Source: Macrotis lagotis
Lineage: Eukaryota > Chordata > Mammalia > Peramelemorphia > Peramelidae
Direction: 5' to 3'
Length of the DNA: 64,000 nt
Assembly (NCBI RefSeq): GCF_037893015.1
Contig: NC_133666.1
Coordinates: 256,934,294-256,998,293 of the forward strand
The translations under genes and the position numbers were made by a program. Shown here one piece after another: positions 23,453 through 35,810 of this stretch (positions within the stretch are counted from its first letter, which is position 1; each line of letters opens with the position of its first letter). The notes under the pieces are model-generated. The model had not been told where the DNA came from. It saw only the letters and a list, made by a program, of their open reading frames with translations, and did not search any database.

Positions 23453-25724
23453 AAAACCCTTCATGGTTTTGAGATACATTTGAGTAAATACATGTCTTTT
23501 AAAATATTTGAATACAAATAACTGGCAGAATTAAGGGTTTGTCACCTACACATGTGAATCAGTTAAACAGATTTCTTTCTTCCCAGCATCTAGTTGAAAT
23601 CTAGCTATTCTGATGAGGAGATAGGTCTTTTTCTTTGAGGCATGTAGGGAAGCAATGAAGGCTATTAATTTTAGAATATTTGGAATAAATGTTCTAATAA
23701 AAATTTAAGTAGGTGTCAGAAAAACCAGGGATTAGCATTTTCATAGATAGAAACATAATTAAGGAAACGAGGGTTTTTTTAAAGTAGGAAGGTAATTGTA
23801 ATATATTCCATTAATACTTTGTAGCCCAGAAAGCATTCCCTTAGACCTGAGAAGATGAACTTATCCATACACATTTTACATGGAATTAATAAGCAGCAGC
23901 AGCAGCACTGATTAAACATTCTTAACAGAATTATTATTATAAGTAGGGATTCATCTAGTAGAGAGAAGAGCTCCAATGGTACAATTGGGATTTATTTTCC
24001 TTTTATTTTGAAATCAGTAATGTCATGGAAGCTGAAAGTAGAAACAGATATGCTAGCTTGCCAGTGCCTTCTGATGAATCTATGATGATGAGACAGAATG
24101 GGTTAATTTGCTAAGGTTTTATTTATAACTTTCTTAGCCATATCTTAAAATAAGATCTGATTCCTCTCTGATTTTAGAGGGGAAAATCTCGAAGATGAGA
24201 CTTCATAATAAAGGCCTGTGATTTCTAAGAATCTGAAGACTAAGTAGGGTTCAAATTGTGACCAAAATATGTACTAGTTTGGGGGGAACAAGAACTCTTA
24301 ATTATTTGTTGAGTCCTTAAGAAGAGCAGAACAGAGAAATGGTTGCATATTATAAGGAATGTAGAAAATTCTATCAAATCTAGATTGGAGACAACACAGA
24401 GAATAATTTAAAGATAACAGAAAAAAATTTAAGAAAGAAAGAAAACAATGAAATAAATGAAAAACCCTGAGAGTTTCAATTTACTAATTGGTCTAGCCAG
24501 TAATAAATATATTTAGTCAGAAGTTTTTCTTTGTAACCAAAGACACCCCCCCAATGGAGACCCTAAGAACCTTAAATATCTCTCACTGATAAATGAAAAT
24601 CAACCTGAATTGGTAGACTTTTAGTGAGGAGGTGGCCTATGTCTTCAGCTTCTATTGAAAACATGGTTTGATCTTGAGACTCAGCAGCCCCCAGAAGTTT
24701 GGAAAGGAGAATGCCGTTAATAAAAACTGGTTCCATATGAGAAAAATAGTAAGGAGAAAAACCTGGAATCCAAATTAACAGCTAGTTATTAATATAACAA
24801 CATAATAATTTCTCTCAGCAACAGTAAACAGGAATGGACTTTTTCTCTTGACTATATTTTATGCATATCAGTATAGGAGTTGATGCCACATTTCTATTAA
24901 ATCTCTTAAATTGATCTAAAGAAAATTGTTTTCAAGGAGAATTATATAAGATAGTTGCATAAAAACTTCCATTTAAACCACCTTAAGTACAATTTAAAAG
25001 ACAAAACAAAACTGAAAGCAAAAGATGAAAACAAAATACAATGGACTAGACTATTGGTTTGTATCACTTCTAACTCTTCTTAGAGACAATTCAAAGCAAA
25101 AAGTAGGTTACCATTGACTCCTAGTTTGATGCCAGTTTGGACTGGGTCCCGTGGCAATCATAATCATTAGGCTCAAAGTTTACTAAGAGTTGATTTTCTA
25201 TTTTTGGGGGTGTCAAAAGTTTTTTGTTGTCTTTCAACTTTTCTATGTGTTGTCTCCATTTTAAGATTTAATACTATTTCCTAAACTTCCCAACAGTATT
25301 TATGTTGATCCAATTCAGAATTCACTCCATTGTGGTAATACTTCTCAGCATCTGGGCTTCCCCAGTTTGATACCTAAGTCCCTGCTTTAACTAGGAAAGT
25401 GACTCTTAGAAGATATGACTTGTCCCATCCAGGACTTTTAAAAAGTGGAAAGCTAGAAATTACTATTAATCAGACTTTCCAGTTATCCTACTCCAGACTA
25501 AGACAGAGATTCTGTGTGACTGTCACTAGCCTTCTACTTCCATATATAAATAGTTTGAAAAATAGAGCTAGAAGGCACTTTTCCAAACTTTCTATGAGAC
25601 AAAAAGAGTCAAACCAGTTAAGTAGAAAAGAAAGAGAAACTGCTGGACCAATATGACTAATGAATACTAATGCAAAAGTATTGAATAAAAACATGAGCAA
25701 AGAGGTTATAGCAATATAATCAAG
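23453..25724. other. Long stretch with no recognised gene or repeat
   Basis: A short (AGC)n lies at about 23893-23908. Open frames at 25399-25656 (plus) and 25488-25700 (minus) overlap each other and resemble nothing I know. Confidence 0.4.
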
Positions 25725-25850
25725 AGATTATTTTTTAAGACCAGATTGAATTTATAACAGGAATGTACAGGTGGTTCAATGTTAAGAAAATTACAAACAT
25801 GAAAGGTAACAATAATTATAAAAGAAGAATCACATGATTGTCTCACTGAA
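25725..25850 (+). repeat. L1 ORF2 RT fragment
   Basis: GACCAGATTGAATTTATAAC, GGAATGTACAGGTGGTTCAA corresponds to DQVGFIPGMQGWFNIRK (here DQIEFITGMYRWFN). Confidence 0.75.
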
Positions 25851-25854
25851 AATA

Positions 25855-25990
25855 CCAACGAAATAAACATTTAATAAGTGCTTACTCTATGCCAGATATT
25901 GTGCTGAGTATTGGAGATACAAATATAAGCAAAAGAAAAACAAATTCTCTCTTTAAGGCATTTACTTCCTAAAGGGGAGAGACAACACCC
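25855..25990 (-). repeat. L2 LINE 3' end
   Basis: AATAAACATTTAATAAGTGC, TATGCCAGATATTGTGCTGA, GTATTGGAGATACAAATATA is the reverse complement of the L2 terminus. Confidence 0.75.
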
Positions 25991-26320
25991 TAAAGGGTAG
26001 GGCAGGAGAGAGGAGAGATGAAGGCAGAAGTTCAGAAAAATCAGAAATACAGTTAAGAAGGGAATGAAAGCAGGTCAGCTTGTAACCATCCTTAAAATGG
26101 AAGTTCCAGGAGGTATTCACAAATAGGAGAAAGGAATTGACTTAGCAAAAGTATATTCCCATATGTAAACAGGCCTTAAGATTAAATTACTTCAGTGAGA
26201 TGTTATTCTAGGAGAAGAATTAAGGGAGAGAGGGTACATACTTTCAAAATGAGCAGACCCCAAGCACTGAAGGAAGTTTCAGGGTGAGGAGGCAGCTGAG
26301 TCATGATCACTAGAGTTGGA
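25991..26320 (+). repeat. Unclassified interspersed repeat, copy 1
   Basis: AGAAATACAGTTAAGAAGGG, CTTAAAATGGAAGTTCCAGG, ATTCACAAATAGGAGAAAGG and the GGAAGTTTCAGGG...CAGCTGAGTCATG block recur, diverged but in the same order, at 29255-29450. It may be an upstream or flanking part of an L2-like element. Confidence 0.5.
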
Positions 26321-26369
26321 AATACCCAATTACTAATGACAATCTTAGACATATGATTTACATTTCTAC

Positions 26370-26925
26370 ATGTCCTTACTGAGTTTCTTGAATTAATCTT
26401 TGATGTTTACTTTGTATTTCTCTTAGATTTTGTATGTCAAATTTTCTATAAAGTTCAGGTCTTTTTTTGCAACTGAAAGTCTACCAATTCATTGAATATC
26501 CATTTTTTAAAATTCAGGATTATACCTAACTTTGCTGCATGATATTTTCTGCCACAAATCCTGTTCTTTTCTCTTCCAAGATCTGCAGCATTTAATGCAA
26601 CTGCTACTAGATCTTTTGTAATTCTAATTGTTGCTCCACTATATTTGAATTATTTTTTCTTGTTGTCTATAATATTTCTTTCTTAACCTGGGAGTTTCAG
26701 AATTTGGCTATGATATTCCTGTAGGTTTTCCTCCTAGGATCTCTTTTAGGTGGTTAACTGGTGGATTTTTAAAACTTCTACTTTCTCTTCTTGTTCTAAC
26801 TTTTCAGGCCAAATTTTTATTTCTTGTTTTATTGGATAAAGATTTTTTGATTAAAACTTTCATGTAGTGTGTTATTCTTATGTTTTCTCTTCTTTGTAAA
26901 ATTTATTTTACTTTTTAAAAATTTG
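26370..26925 (-). repeat. Antisense old L1 ORF1 fragment
   Basis: The T-rich strand carries reversed ORF1 text (TTCTTAACCTGGGAGTTTCA, TAGGATCTCTTTTAGGTGG, TTTCTTGTTTTATTGGATAA), typical of the ORF1 RRM/C-terminal region. Heavily diverged. Confidence 0.5.
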
Positions 26926-26930
26926 ATTTG

Positions 26931-27376
26931 CATGAACTGATGCTGAGTGAGATGAGCAGAACCAGTAAAACATTGTACACCCTAACAGCAACATGGGGAC
27001 AATGATCAACCTTGATGGACTCGTTCATTCTATCAGTGCAACAATCAGGGACAATTTGTGGCTCTCTGCAATGCAGAATACCATCTGTATCCAGAGAAAC
27101 AACCGTGGAGTTTGAACAAAGACCAAGGACTATTACCTTAAATTTAGAAAAAAAAATCTGATATCTTATTATCTGCTCTTGCTATCTCTCATACGTTATG
27201 TTTCTTCCTTAAGGATATGATTTCTCTCTCATCACACTCAATTTGGATCAATGTATGCCATGGAAACAATGAAAAGACTGACAAATTGCCTTCTGTGGGG
27301 GGTGGGGGGAGGGAAGTAAGATTAGGGGAAAAATTGTTAAACTCAAAATAAATAAATAAAATCTTTAATTAAAAAA
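26931..27376 (+). repeat. 5'-truncated L1 3' end
   Basis: TGCATGAACTGATGCTGAGT, AACATGGGGACAATGATCAA, GGGGGAGGGAAGTAAGATTA and AAATAAATAAAATCTTTAAT are the end of ORF2 and the 3' UTR of the lineage represented by the 13400-20385 copy. Confidence 0.88.
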
Positions 27377-29065
27377 GATTTTCCCTCCACATGTACATGT
27401 ATATTTTTAAGTTATAAAATCTTCCACCCTCCCTTTTCATGCCCATCTTCTCAGCTTTGAATGGTCAGGTTAGCATTGTACATGCATATTTTTGATGAAC
27501 ATGATTACAGATTAGTCATTTTTTAGTATGAGGAATTAGGATTAAGGGAAAGAGATGCATAAGAGATAATTTTTATAAAGTGTTCATTGGTTCTGAAGGG
27601 TTGGGGTTTTTTTGTTTGTTTTATTTTGTTTGGTTTTTCTTCCTCTGGATTGGGATAACATTGTCCATAGCCAGTCTAAAATAGTTGTCCTGGTTCTATG
27701 AACTGCTGGGAGGAGCTGCTTCCATCAAGGTTGATCATCTCACAATGTTGTTGTTAAGGTGTACATTGTTCTCTTGGTTCCACTCCCTTTGCTCAGCATC
27801 AGCTCCTGTAAGTCATTCCATGCTTCTTTAGAGTCCTACTATTTATGGTTTCTTAAAGAACAATAATAATCCATAGTATTCATGTGCCATAACTTGTTTA
27901 GCCATTCCCTAATTGATGCGCATCCCCTCAATTTCCAATTCTTTGCCACTACATAAGGGCTGGTATGAATATTCTGGAATATGTGGGACTTTTCCAATTT
28001 TTTATGATTTCTTCTGGATATAGGCCTAGAATTGGAATGGCTAGGTCAAAGGGTATAATCAGTTTTATTGCTCTTTGGGCATAGTTCCATATTGCTCTCC
28101 AGAATGGTTGGATCTACTCACAATTCCATCAATAATGCAAAAATATCCTAATCCTCCCACAACTTCTCCAACATTGATCATTTGCCCTTTTTCTCATGTT
28201 GGCCAAATATGATAGGTGTGAGGTGATACCTCAGTGTTAGTTTAATTTGCATTTCTCTAATCAATAATGATTTGGAGTATTTTTTTCATAGGATTATATA
28301 TAGCTTTAATTTCTCCATTTGAAAACTGACTATTCATATCCTTTGACCATTTATCAATTGGGCAATGATTTGTAACCTTTTAATTTTTGATGCAATTCTC
28401 TATATATTTTAGAAATGTGTTGTTTTCTAGTTGTGTGTTTTCTCTTCTTGATCTGTTTTGTTTTATTATTTCTTGGTCTCTTATAACTTTGTTGACTTCC
28501 CCTTGCCCAATTCTAATTTTCAAGGAGTAATTTTTTTCCCTTAATATTCTGTTTTCCAGTTGATTGACTTTCTTTTCATAATTTTCTTATTTTTCTTGGA
28601 TTGTTCTTAGTCTTAAAAAATTTTTGATTTTTATAGTCTTTTTTGAGTTCTATTAAGTGTTCTTTTTGGGCATGTGACCATTTGACATTACTCTTTAGGA
28701 TAGAAAAGACATTTTAATTTTTTTTTTGCTTCAGTATCCTTCTCTGAAGATGAACTCTGGTCTTCTCTAATCCCAAAATAACTCTCTATAGTTGAGGTCT
28801 TTCTCCTTTGTCTGCTCATTTTTTTTTATTTTTCATTTTTAGCAGCTTGTAATTTTATTCACCTCTAGGATGGAGGTGGAGCATGGTGCCTCTGGTCTCA
28901 GATCTTTCTTGCTATTATTTTTTAAGCTTTGTCTTGGACCCAATCTCTGTGCTCCTTTCTCACTTGAAGCCATTATGTTGGAAATGCTTTTACTTCTTGA
29001 GACATGTCTTTCTTACAATTATTGATGGGCATTATCTCAGTCAAATTGAGAACTGGTAAAGATCC
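27377..29065 (-). repeat. Old antisense L1, internally deleted
   Basis: From the left: reversed 3' UTR, then reversed ORF2 C terminus (TTCCCTAATTGATGCGCATC, TATTGCTCTCCAGAATGGTT, ACCATTTATCAATTGGGCAA) to about 28425. Reversed ORF1/5' UTR-like text follows (TTTCCAGTTGATTGACTTTC, AGTTGAGGTCTTTCTCC, GGATGGAGGTGGAGCATGG). Most of ORF2 is missing. Confidence 0.65.
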
Positions 29066-29069
29066 TAGC

Positions 29070-29262
29070 TTAAAAAAAATCAAGGTCTACCTCTATTCAT
29101 CCTGATCCATATCTGGTCACTGAATCCGAAGGGGAGGAGAAATTGAGGCTGGTCACTTTGCAAGTCCTCCCTCACTTAAATATACTTCATTTGCATGTCA
29201 TATCATCACTTTCCTGATGTCATGGTCCTCTTTGAGAAAAAAGGACAAATAAGAACTAGGGT
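29070..29262 (+). repeat. Long marsupial SINE (WALLSI/MAR-like), 3' part
   Basis: TCATCCTGATCCATATCTGG, GAGGAGAAATTGAGGCTGG, CCTGATGTCATGGTCCTCTT and GAGAAAAAAGGACAAATAAG match the downstream half of the SINE that is full length at 51873-52132. Confidence 0.78.
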
Positions 29263-29450
29263 TGGAGAGTCAGAAACACAATCAGGAGGGGAATGAAACA
29301 TGGAAGATATGATTCTGTCCCTAAAATGGAGGCTTTGGAAAGAATTCACCAATAAGAAGAGGGAGCCAATGTGGTGGAGGAATAGTAACGGATGAGAAGG
29401 CATTGGGCACTCAGAGAAGTTCCAGGACCACAAGTCAGCTCATCTGAAGA
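29255..29450 (+). repeat. Unclassified interspersed repeat, copy 2
   Basis: GTCAGAAACACAATCAGGAG, CCCTAAAATGGAGGCTTTGG, ATTCACCAATAAGAAGAGGG and GAGAAGTTCCAGG...CAGCTCATC parallel 26020-26310. Confidence 0.5.
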
Positions 29451-29469
29451 TACTGAAAAGGCCCTTAGC

Positions 29470-29828
29470 AAAAGATAATGTCAATTTCTATTAAAACACT
29501 AAAAGTTATTGGAATAAATAAGCTTAATATGATAAAGATGTTTATATAGGAAAACTAAAAACTAGTTATATTTGTAATACATAAATACTAGAAATATTTG
29601 AAAAAAATCAGATCTATCATCACTGCTATTTTTTTATGTAGTTCTAAAATCTTAGCTAAAGTAATCAGAAAAGAAAAAAGTAATTTAGGGATTAAGGTTA
29701 GGCAAAAAGGAGATAAAATTATATTCATTTAGGGACAATATGTTTATTGAGAGAATCAAAGATTTGAAAAGATCGAAACAATAAGTTGGTATGTTTCAGC
29801 TTATAAAATAAACTTATAAAAATACCAG
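29470..29828 (+). repeat. L1 ORF2 RT fragment
   Basis: GTCAATTTCTATTAAAACAC, AGTTATTGGAATAAATAAGC and TCATCACTGCTATTTTT track the palm region of sense L1. A microsatellite and then a SINE follow. Confidence 0.65.
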
Positions 29829-29956
<128 letters not shown>

Positions 29957-29957
<1 letters not shown>

Positions 29958-30080
29958 AAGGCATTGGGGTTAAGTGACATGCCCAAGGTCATTCAGCTAA
30001 GTAATTATTAAGAGATTTGAACTCAGGTCCTCCTGACTCCAAGGCCAATGCTCTATCCACTGTGTCACCTAGCTACCCCA
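29957..30080 (-). repeat. tRNA-derived marsupial SINE
   Basis: AAGGCATTGGGGTTAAGTGA to CCACTGTGTCACCTAGCTAC. A short deletion in the core. Confidence 0.88.
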
Positions 30081-30834
30081 TCTCCTATATATCTTTGGGA
30101 GAAGAATTAAAAAAAATAAATTCCATGCAAAATTGCTACAAAATGTATATGAAAAGTACTTTTTTACTTAAATTAATTTAGAGAATTATTTTATAAGAAC
30201 TTGACAAATTTCAGTTCAGTTTGTAATAAACTGCTGAGAACAAGAAGTAAATATCAAAATATTTGTTATTTGATTAAAAACAGGAGATTTGTTAATGGAA
30301 CATATTAGGTAGCTCATACACAGAAGTAATAAAACATAGTAGCTTATTGGTGATAAACTCAAGAATTCAAGCTATGCCCCCAAAACTTCATTTTAAAGAA
30401 CAATTGCTCAAATACCTTGAAAGCAGCATAAACTAGACCAGCATTACAACAAATAGCCCAATTGTGGCTCAAGAGCACTCAAGAGCATCCTCCTCCTAGA
30501 AAAAAAGTGCCATATTATAGGAACAAATGAATCAAATACTACCAGTTATATGAATTTTATGGATTTGTTTAAATGTAATTCTTTGTTATTTAGAGTAGGG
30601 GAAATCCGCTGAAGGAGAGGGAGTCATTGTTTAGGGGATAAAAGAAATCCAGTAGTAAACATTTATGCTTGAAAAAAATTCATTTGAAAATTGATGCATA
30701 TAAAATATTTTCAAAGACTAAGATTTCATTTAAATCTAGATTTTAACATCTATAGGAGATAAATTCCTTTTTACTAGATGGATATGAAAGACTAACAACT
30801 TACTAGCCTCATACCCAGCAAATGGACAAAGATG
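30081..30834. other. Unassigned A-rich sequence
   Basis: No gene. Possibly further decayed L1 text. Confidence 0.35.
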
Positions 30835-30950
30835 ACAAAATATGGAGATGATGTTGTAGGGGTTGTAGAAAAATGTGCACATTAAACCACTGTTGCTGGC
30901 TCTGTTTATTAGAATAACCATTCTCAAAAGCAATTGGGAAATATGCAAAT
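30835..30950 (+). repeat. L1 ORF2 C-terminal scrap
   Basis: GTTGTAGGGGTTGTAGAAAA, CTGTTGCTGGCTCTG and AAGCAATTGGGAAATATGCA resemble the block seen at 39520-39620 in a better L1 copy. Confidence 0.5.
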
Positions 30951-30974
30951 CCATTCCCTTTTTCTTTCTTTTCT

Positions 30975-32340
30975 TTTTTTTTAAACTCTACAATCTGGCC
31001 TCCAGTCTTATTCAACAAAAAATGTTCTTGCCAAAGTTATGATTATTTGATTACCATATCTAATGGCTTTTTTTTTGTTTTTTGCTGGGTAATAGGGTTA
31101 AATTGACTTGCTCAAGGTCACAGGGCTAGGTAATTATTAAATGTCTGAGGTCAGATTTGAACTTAGGTCCTCCTCTGACTTTTTTCCTTAAATCCCATTT
31201 TAATCCCTGCAGCCTTTAACACTGTTGATCACACTTTTCATATTCTTCTTCTATTTAAGTTTTCATAGCTCCATTACACTTTAATGTCCCTTGCTAGATA
31301 TTCATCTAGGTCATGTCTGCTAATATCCTAAATGTCCCATAGAGGTCTGTCCTGGACCCCTTTCTCCCTCTATCCTATTGCACTTGGTGATCTCATTAAT
31401 TCGCATGGATTCATGGATCCACTTATCTTGATGATAACTCATCCAGTCTTAACTTCTACTTACCTCCAGGCTTGCATCTCCAATTGTCTATTGGACATAT
31501 TAAATTGGAGGTCCCATAGATATCTTAAACTCAGCATGTCCAAAATGGAACTCATAAACCCCTTAGTCTTTCTAATGACACCTCCTGGTGTCATTCTCTA
31601 TTCCTCATTCTCAATTCTTAAGATCAATCTGTTGCCAAAGTTTGTCAATTTTATCTTTATAAAATCTATCATTTATGCACCCCTTCTCTCCTCAGTCAAT
31701 CCCATCACCTTGATGCAGATACTTCTTATCTGTGGCCTGCACTATTGATCTCATTGCCTGTGAAACTGTCCCCATTCCAGTTCATTCTCTACTCAGTTGT
31801 CAAGGTGATTATCCTAAAGCACAGGTCTGATCATTTTCCCTCATAATAAATTATATTGATTCCTACCAGGATCAAACAAAGTCTTCTTGCATTCAAAGCC
31901 CTTTATAACCTTCCATTTTCCAATTCCTTTTCTAGTTTCCTTACATCTATTACCCCGTACCTACATGTTTTACAGTGACACTGACGTTCTTACTGCTACT
32001 TGAACAAGGAATTTCATCTCTTAAACTCTGGGCATTTTTACTACTTGTGCCCCTTGCCTGATATGTTCTCCCTCATAATCTCTCTCTTCTGGTTTCCCTT
32101 TGTCCCAGTGTCTAAAGGAATCTCAGCTCCCTTTAATTCTAAATCCTCCCCTCTGCTGATTTATTTCCAGTGATAGTTTGTACATAGTTGTTTGTATGTT
32201 TTCTTTCTCATTAGACTTTAAACTCCTTGAGAGTAAGAGCTATTTTTTTATCTTTCTGGGTACCCCCATGCTATCTGTTTAGCACTGTGCCTAGTGGTTA
32301 GGAGGCGCTTAGTAAATGTTTTATTGATATTTCAGAAATT
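30975..32340 (+). repeat. L2 LINE, RT to 3' end (about 1.35 kb)
   Basis: Sense text ATCTGGCCTCCAGTCTTATT, then (after a SINE) GCAGCCTTTAACACTGTTGA encodes AAFNTVDH, the RT motif around the first catalytic Asp. LKLSMSKMELI (about 31525-31560) is the thumb block. The 3' UTR ends TTAGCACTGTGCCTAGTGGT, GGCGCTTAGTAAATGTTTTA. Stops and frameshifts abound. It accounts for the 138-residue open frame at 31332-31748. Confidence 0.87.
31066..31180 (-). repeat. tRNA-derived marsupial SINE, head truncated, in L2
   Basis: GCTGGGTAATAGGGTTAAAT to CAGATTTGAACTTAGGTCCT. The tRNA-like head is missing. Confidence 0.8.
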
Positions 32341-32369
32341 TTTATTTCAAGGAGTCAGCTATTAGGCAT

Positions 32370-32802
32370 ATGCTTCCAATGAAATCACTGGCAAAAGAAT
32401 GACTATTCATATATGAAAACATTTATAGCAGCATATTTTTAGGTAACAAAGACCTGGAAGCAAAGTAGATGCCCAGTGATTGGAGACTGTTTAAACATTG
32501 TGCTTCTTGAATACAGTGCAATATTGCTGTGCTGTAGAAATGGTAAATATAATTAATGAAGCATATAAAGACATTAAGTGAGAAAACATGAAGTATGCAA
32601 GGACAAGAAAACATTATACACACTGATTACAGCAATGTAAATGGAAAGGTCAAAAATAAAAAAATAAATAAAAATAAATGTTTCAAAATTTAAAATAGGG
32701 TAGCCCCAAAGAAGAGATATCAGAAGAACCTTCTTACTTTGCAGAGGTGGGGTGTTGGTAGTGATGGAGACAGCAGAAGAGGTTCACAAATATGGAGCAT
32801 TT

Positions 32803-32847
<45 letters not shown>

Positions 32848-32965
32848 ATATAAAATATCAGATTTTTTCAATGTGTGATCAGTTTTGTTGAATTTTTGAT
32901 TCCCTATTTTCTTTTTTAAATGTTCATTGTTATTTGGGATGGCTCTCTAGGAGGATGCAGAGGGA
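32370..32965 (+). repeat. Older L1 3' end, split by a younger L1
   Basis: AAACATTTATAGCAGCATAT, GATGCCCAGTGATTGGAGA (ORF2 end), then the 3' UTR with GATCAGTTTTGTTGAAT and GGGATGGCTCTCTAGGAGGA. The expected end (GAAGATATCAGTAAAAATAG) reappears at 35848 beyond the younger L1. Confidence 0.7.
32806..32853. repeat. (TA)n microsatellite
   Basis: Nearly uninterrupted TA repeat in the older L1 3' UTR. Confidence 0.95.
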
Positions 32966-32967
32966 TT

Positions 32968-35810
32968 TCTAAGTGAGGGCAGAGATGGTGGAAAGAAGCC
33001 AGGAATTTTCTTAAGCTCTCCTGAGTTTCCCTCAGAAACACCATTCATCAAGCCTCTAAATGGATTTTGGTTTGTTAGAACCCTCAAAAGAAAGAGTGGC
33101 ATATTTTCCAACAAGGTCTGTCTCAAGTGGAATGGGAGTGTGCTCAGAGCAAGGTATTGAAACCCAGTCTGCAGGTGGCAGGAGGAGGAGACAGCAGGAG
33201 GAGACAAGAGATCTACAGCAAAGGCACCTTGTGTCCAGGCTCAGCAGGTCAACAGCACAGCAGGTCAGCTGGGAGAGCTCCAATATAGGAACCCCAGACC
33301 TTCATTCAGCCAGTGAAACTAGGAGGGATGCTTCAGCCTAGACAGGAAGCTACTAAGATTCCAATACTGGAAGGTCTCAGCCTAGTGAATAAGCTTTGAG
33401 GGGGTCTCAAAGTGAAAAGTTTATGAGTGTGCCCCTCCCCCAACACAAGAAGCTTGGAAGAGCTTATTCAGTTTACTCAGAATGAGTAAGAAAAGTCAGA
33501 GAAAAACCAGGATTATAGAAAGTGACCTTGAAGATGGGGTGGCCATAATACCTCAGAAGAGAATGGCAGAAAAAGCACTATATGTGAAACTGCAGAGGAG
33601 AATATAAATTGATCTCCAGTCCAAAAAGACTTATTGGAGACCTCAGAAGAGTTTTTAAAAATCAAGTAGAAAAATTGGAAAAACAAATACAAGAAAAATT
33701 AAACATCTTGCAAAAGAAGAACAAAAATTGACTGAAGAAAATAAAACTTTAAAAAATTTAATTGGGTAAATGAACAAACAAATGGAAAAAGATAACAGCT
33801 CCTGTAAAAATGGAATTGATCAAATGGAAAAAGGAGATGCAAAATCTAACTGAAGAAAATAAGTCCTTGAAGAACAGATTGGGGCAAGTGGAGGCTAATG
33901 ACTCATTGAAAAAGGAAATGGATTGTATATAAGACGCTAAAAAGGGATTGTAATTGGATAGAGGAAGAAGCAGGAAGAATGGGGTAAATTGCATTACCTG
34001 AAGAGGATCAACAGATCAAAAGAAGGGAGGGGGCTAGAATTATTGAATCTTTCTTTCATAAGATTTGGCTCAAAGAGGGAATAATATAGATACTCAGTTG
34101 AGTTTAGAAATTTATCTTACCCTTTAAGCATTAGGAGGGGGAAGGGAAGGAGGGACTAATAGAAGAGAGGGAACGCAAAAGGGGAAAAGGGAAATGGGGA
34201 AGAAGAAGGAGGGAGGCTTATAGAAGGGGTGCAGACTGAGGGAGTTGGTATTCAGAAGCAAAGCATGGTGAGTAGGACAGGGTGAAAGGAGAAAGAAAAG
34301 CACAAATGGAGGGTATAGACCAACATCTCATACCCTATACCAAGATAAGGTTGACATGGGTACCGGATTTAGACATAAAATATGATACTATAAGCCAGTT
34401 AGGAGAACAGGGAATAGGCATCTGTCAGATCTATGGAAAGGGGATCAGTTTATAAGGAAAGAAGAGATAGAGAACATTATAAAATTCAAAATAAATAATT
34501 TTGATTACATTAAATTTAAAAGGTTTTGCACAAATAAAATAATGCAATCGAGAATAGCAGGAGGGCAGCTAGGTGGTGCAGTGGATGAAGCACTGGCCCT
34601 GGAGTCAGGAGTACATGGGTTCAAATCTGGTCTCAGACATTTAATAATTACCTAGTTGTGTGGCCTTGGGCAAGCCACTTAACCCCATTTGCCTTGCAAA
34701 AACCTAAAATAAAAAGAATAGCAGGAATGCAGTAGATTGGGAAAATATTTTTACAACTAGTATTTCTGATAAAGTACTAATTTCTAAAATATATAGAGAA
34801 CTAAATCAAATTCCCCAGTTGTTAAAAGTTCAAAGGATATGAACAGGCAGTTCTCAGATGAAGAAATTAAAGCTATTTTTAAATCATATAAAAATGCTCT
34901 AAATCATTACTGATTAGAGAAATGCAAATTAAACACAACTCTGAGGTATCACATCATGAAACTATTAGAATGACCAATTTGACAAAAAAGGAAAATGATC
35001 AGTGTTGGAGGGGATGTGAGAAAACTGGGACACTAATGCATTTTTGTGGAGATGTGAACTGATCCAACCCATCTGGAAAGCAATATGGAACTACAGCAAA
35101 GGGACAATAAAACATGTGCATATCCTTTGATCAGTAATACCACTACTATAGCTGTTTCCTAAAGAGATCACAAGAAAGCAAATAATCCACATGTACAAAA
35201 AAGATTGATAGCAGCTCTTTTCATAGTGGCAAAGAATTGGAAATTGAGATGATACCTATCAATTGAGAAATGGCTAAACAAATTGTGGTATTTGAATGTG
35301 AAGGAGTACTATTGTTCTATAATAATTGTGAGAGATAGGACTTCAGAAAAGCCTGGAAAGACTTACATGAACTGATGCTGAGTGAAGTGAAAAGAAACAG
35401 AAGAACATTGTATACATTACATTGTGTGATGATCAGCTATGATGGACTTCTTCATCTCAGCATTACAATAAACAAAGATAATTCTAAAGGACTTGTGATG
35501 GAAAATAGCAGCCACATCCAGAGAGGAAACTTGGGAGTCTGAGGGTAAACCAAAGCTATCATTTTCAATTTTTAAAATTTGTTTTGGTTTATGGATTTTT
35601 TCCCTTATAATGTTTTTTCTTTTTTGTTCTGATTCTTCTTTCACAAAATGATTAATATGGAAACATGTTTAACATAGTTATACATGTATAGCCTATACTA
35701 GATTGCTCTCTGTCTGGGGAATGCGGGAGGGAAGGGAGAGAGGGAGAAAAATGTGGAACTCAAAACTTTACCAAAAAATGATTGTTGAAAACAATTTTTG
35801 CATATTGATA
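32968..35810 (+). mobile_element. Internally deleted L1 with 5' UTR, partial ORF1, spacer, ORF2 tail and 3' UTR
   Basis: A GAGATGGTGGAAAGAAGCCA start matches the L1 5' UTR at 20385 (minus). An ORF1-like ATG at 33484 reads MSKKSQRKTRIIESDLEDGV. Coiled-coil text continues to about 33970. There a deletion joins it to spacer text (AATGGGGTAAATTGCATTAC), and a second junction near 34318 joins the spacer to late ORF2 (TAGACCAACATCTCATACCC). The 3' UTR ends near 35805 in a GATA run. A SINE sits at 34563-34724. Confidence 0.82.
34563..34724 (+). repeat. tRNA-derived marsupial SINE with perfect target-site duplication
   Basis: GGGCAGCTAGGTGGTGCAGT to CATTTGCCTTGCAAAAACCT. AGAATAGCAGGA is identical at 34551-34562 and 34725-34736. 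Confidence 0.95.

Noticed and set aside
31332-31748. 138-codon plus-strand open frame
   Set aside because: It is decayed L2 ORF2, with matching blocks before and after it.
33056-33341. Overlapping open frames on both strands
   Set aside because: They lie in the L1 5' UTR, which is GC-richer and non-coding.
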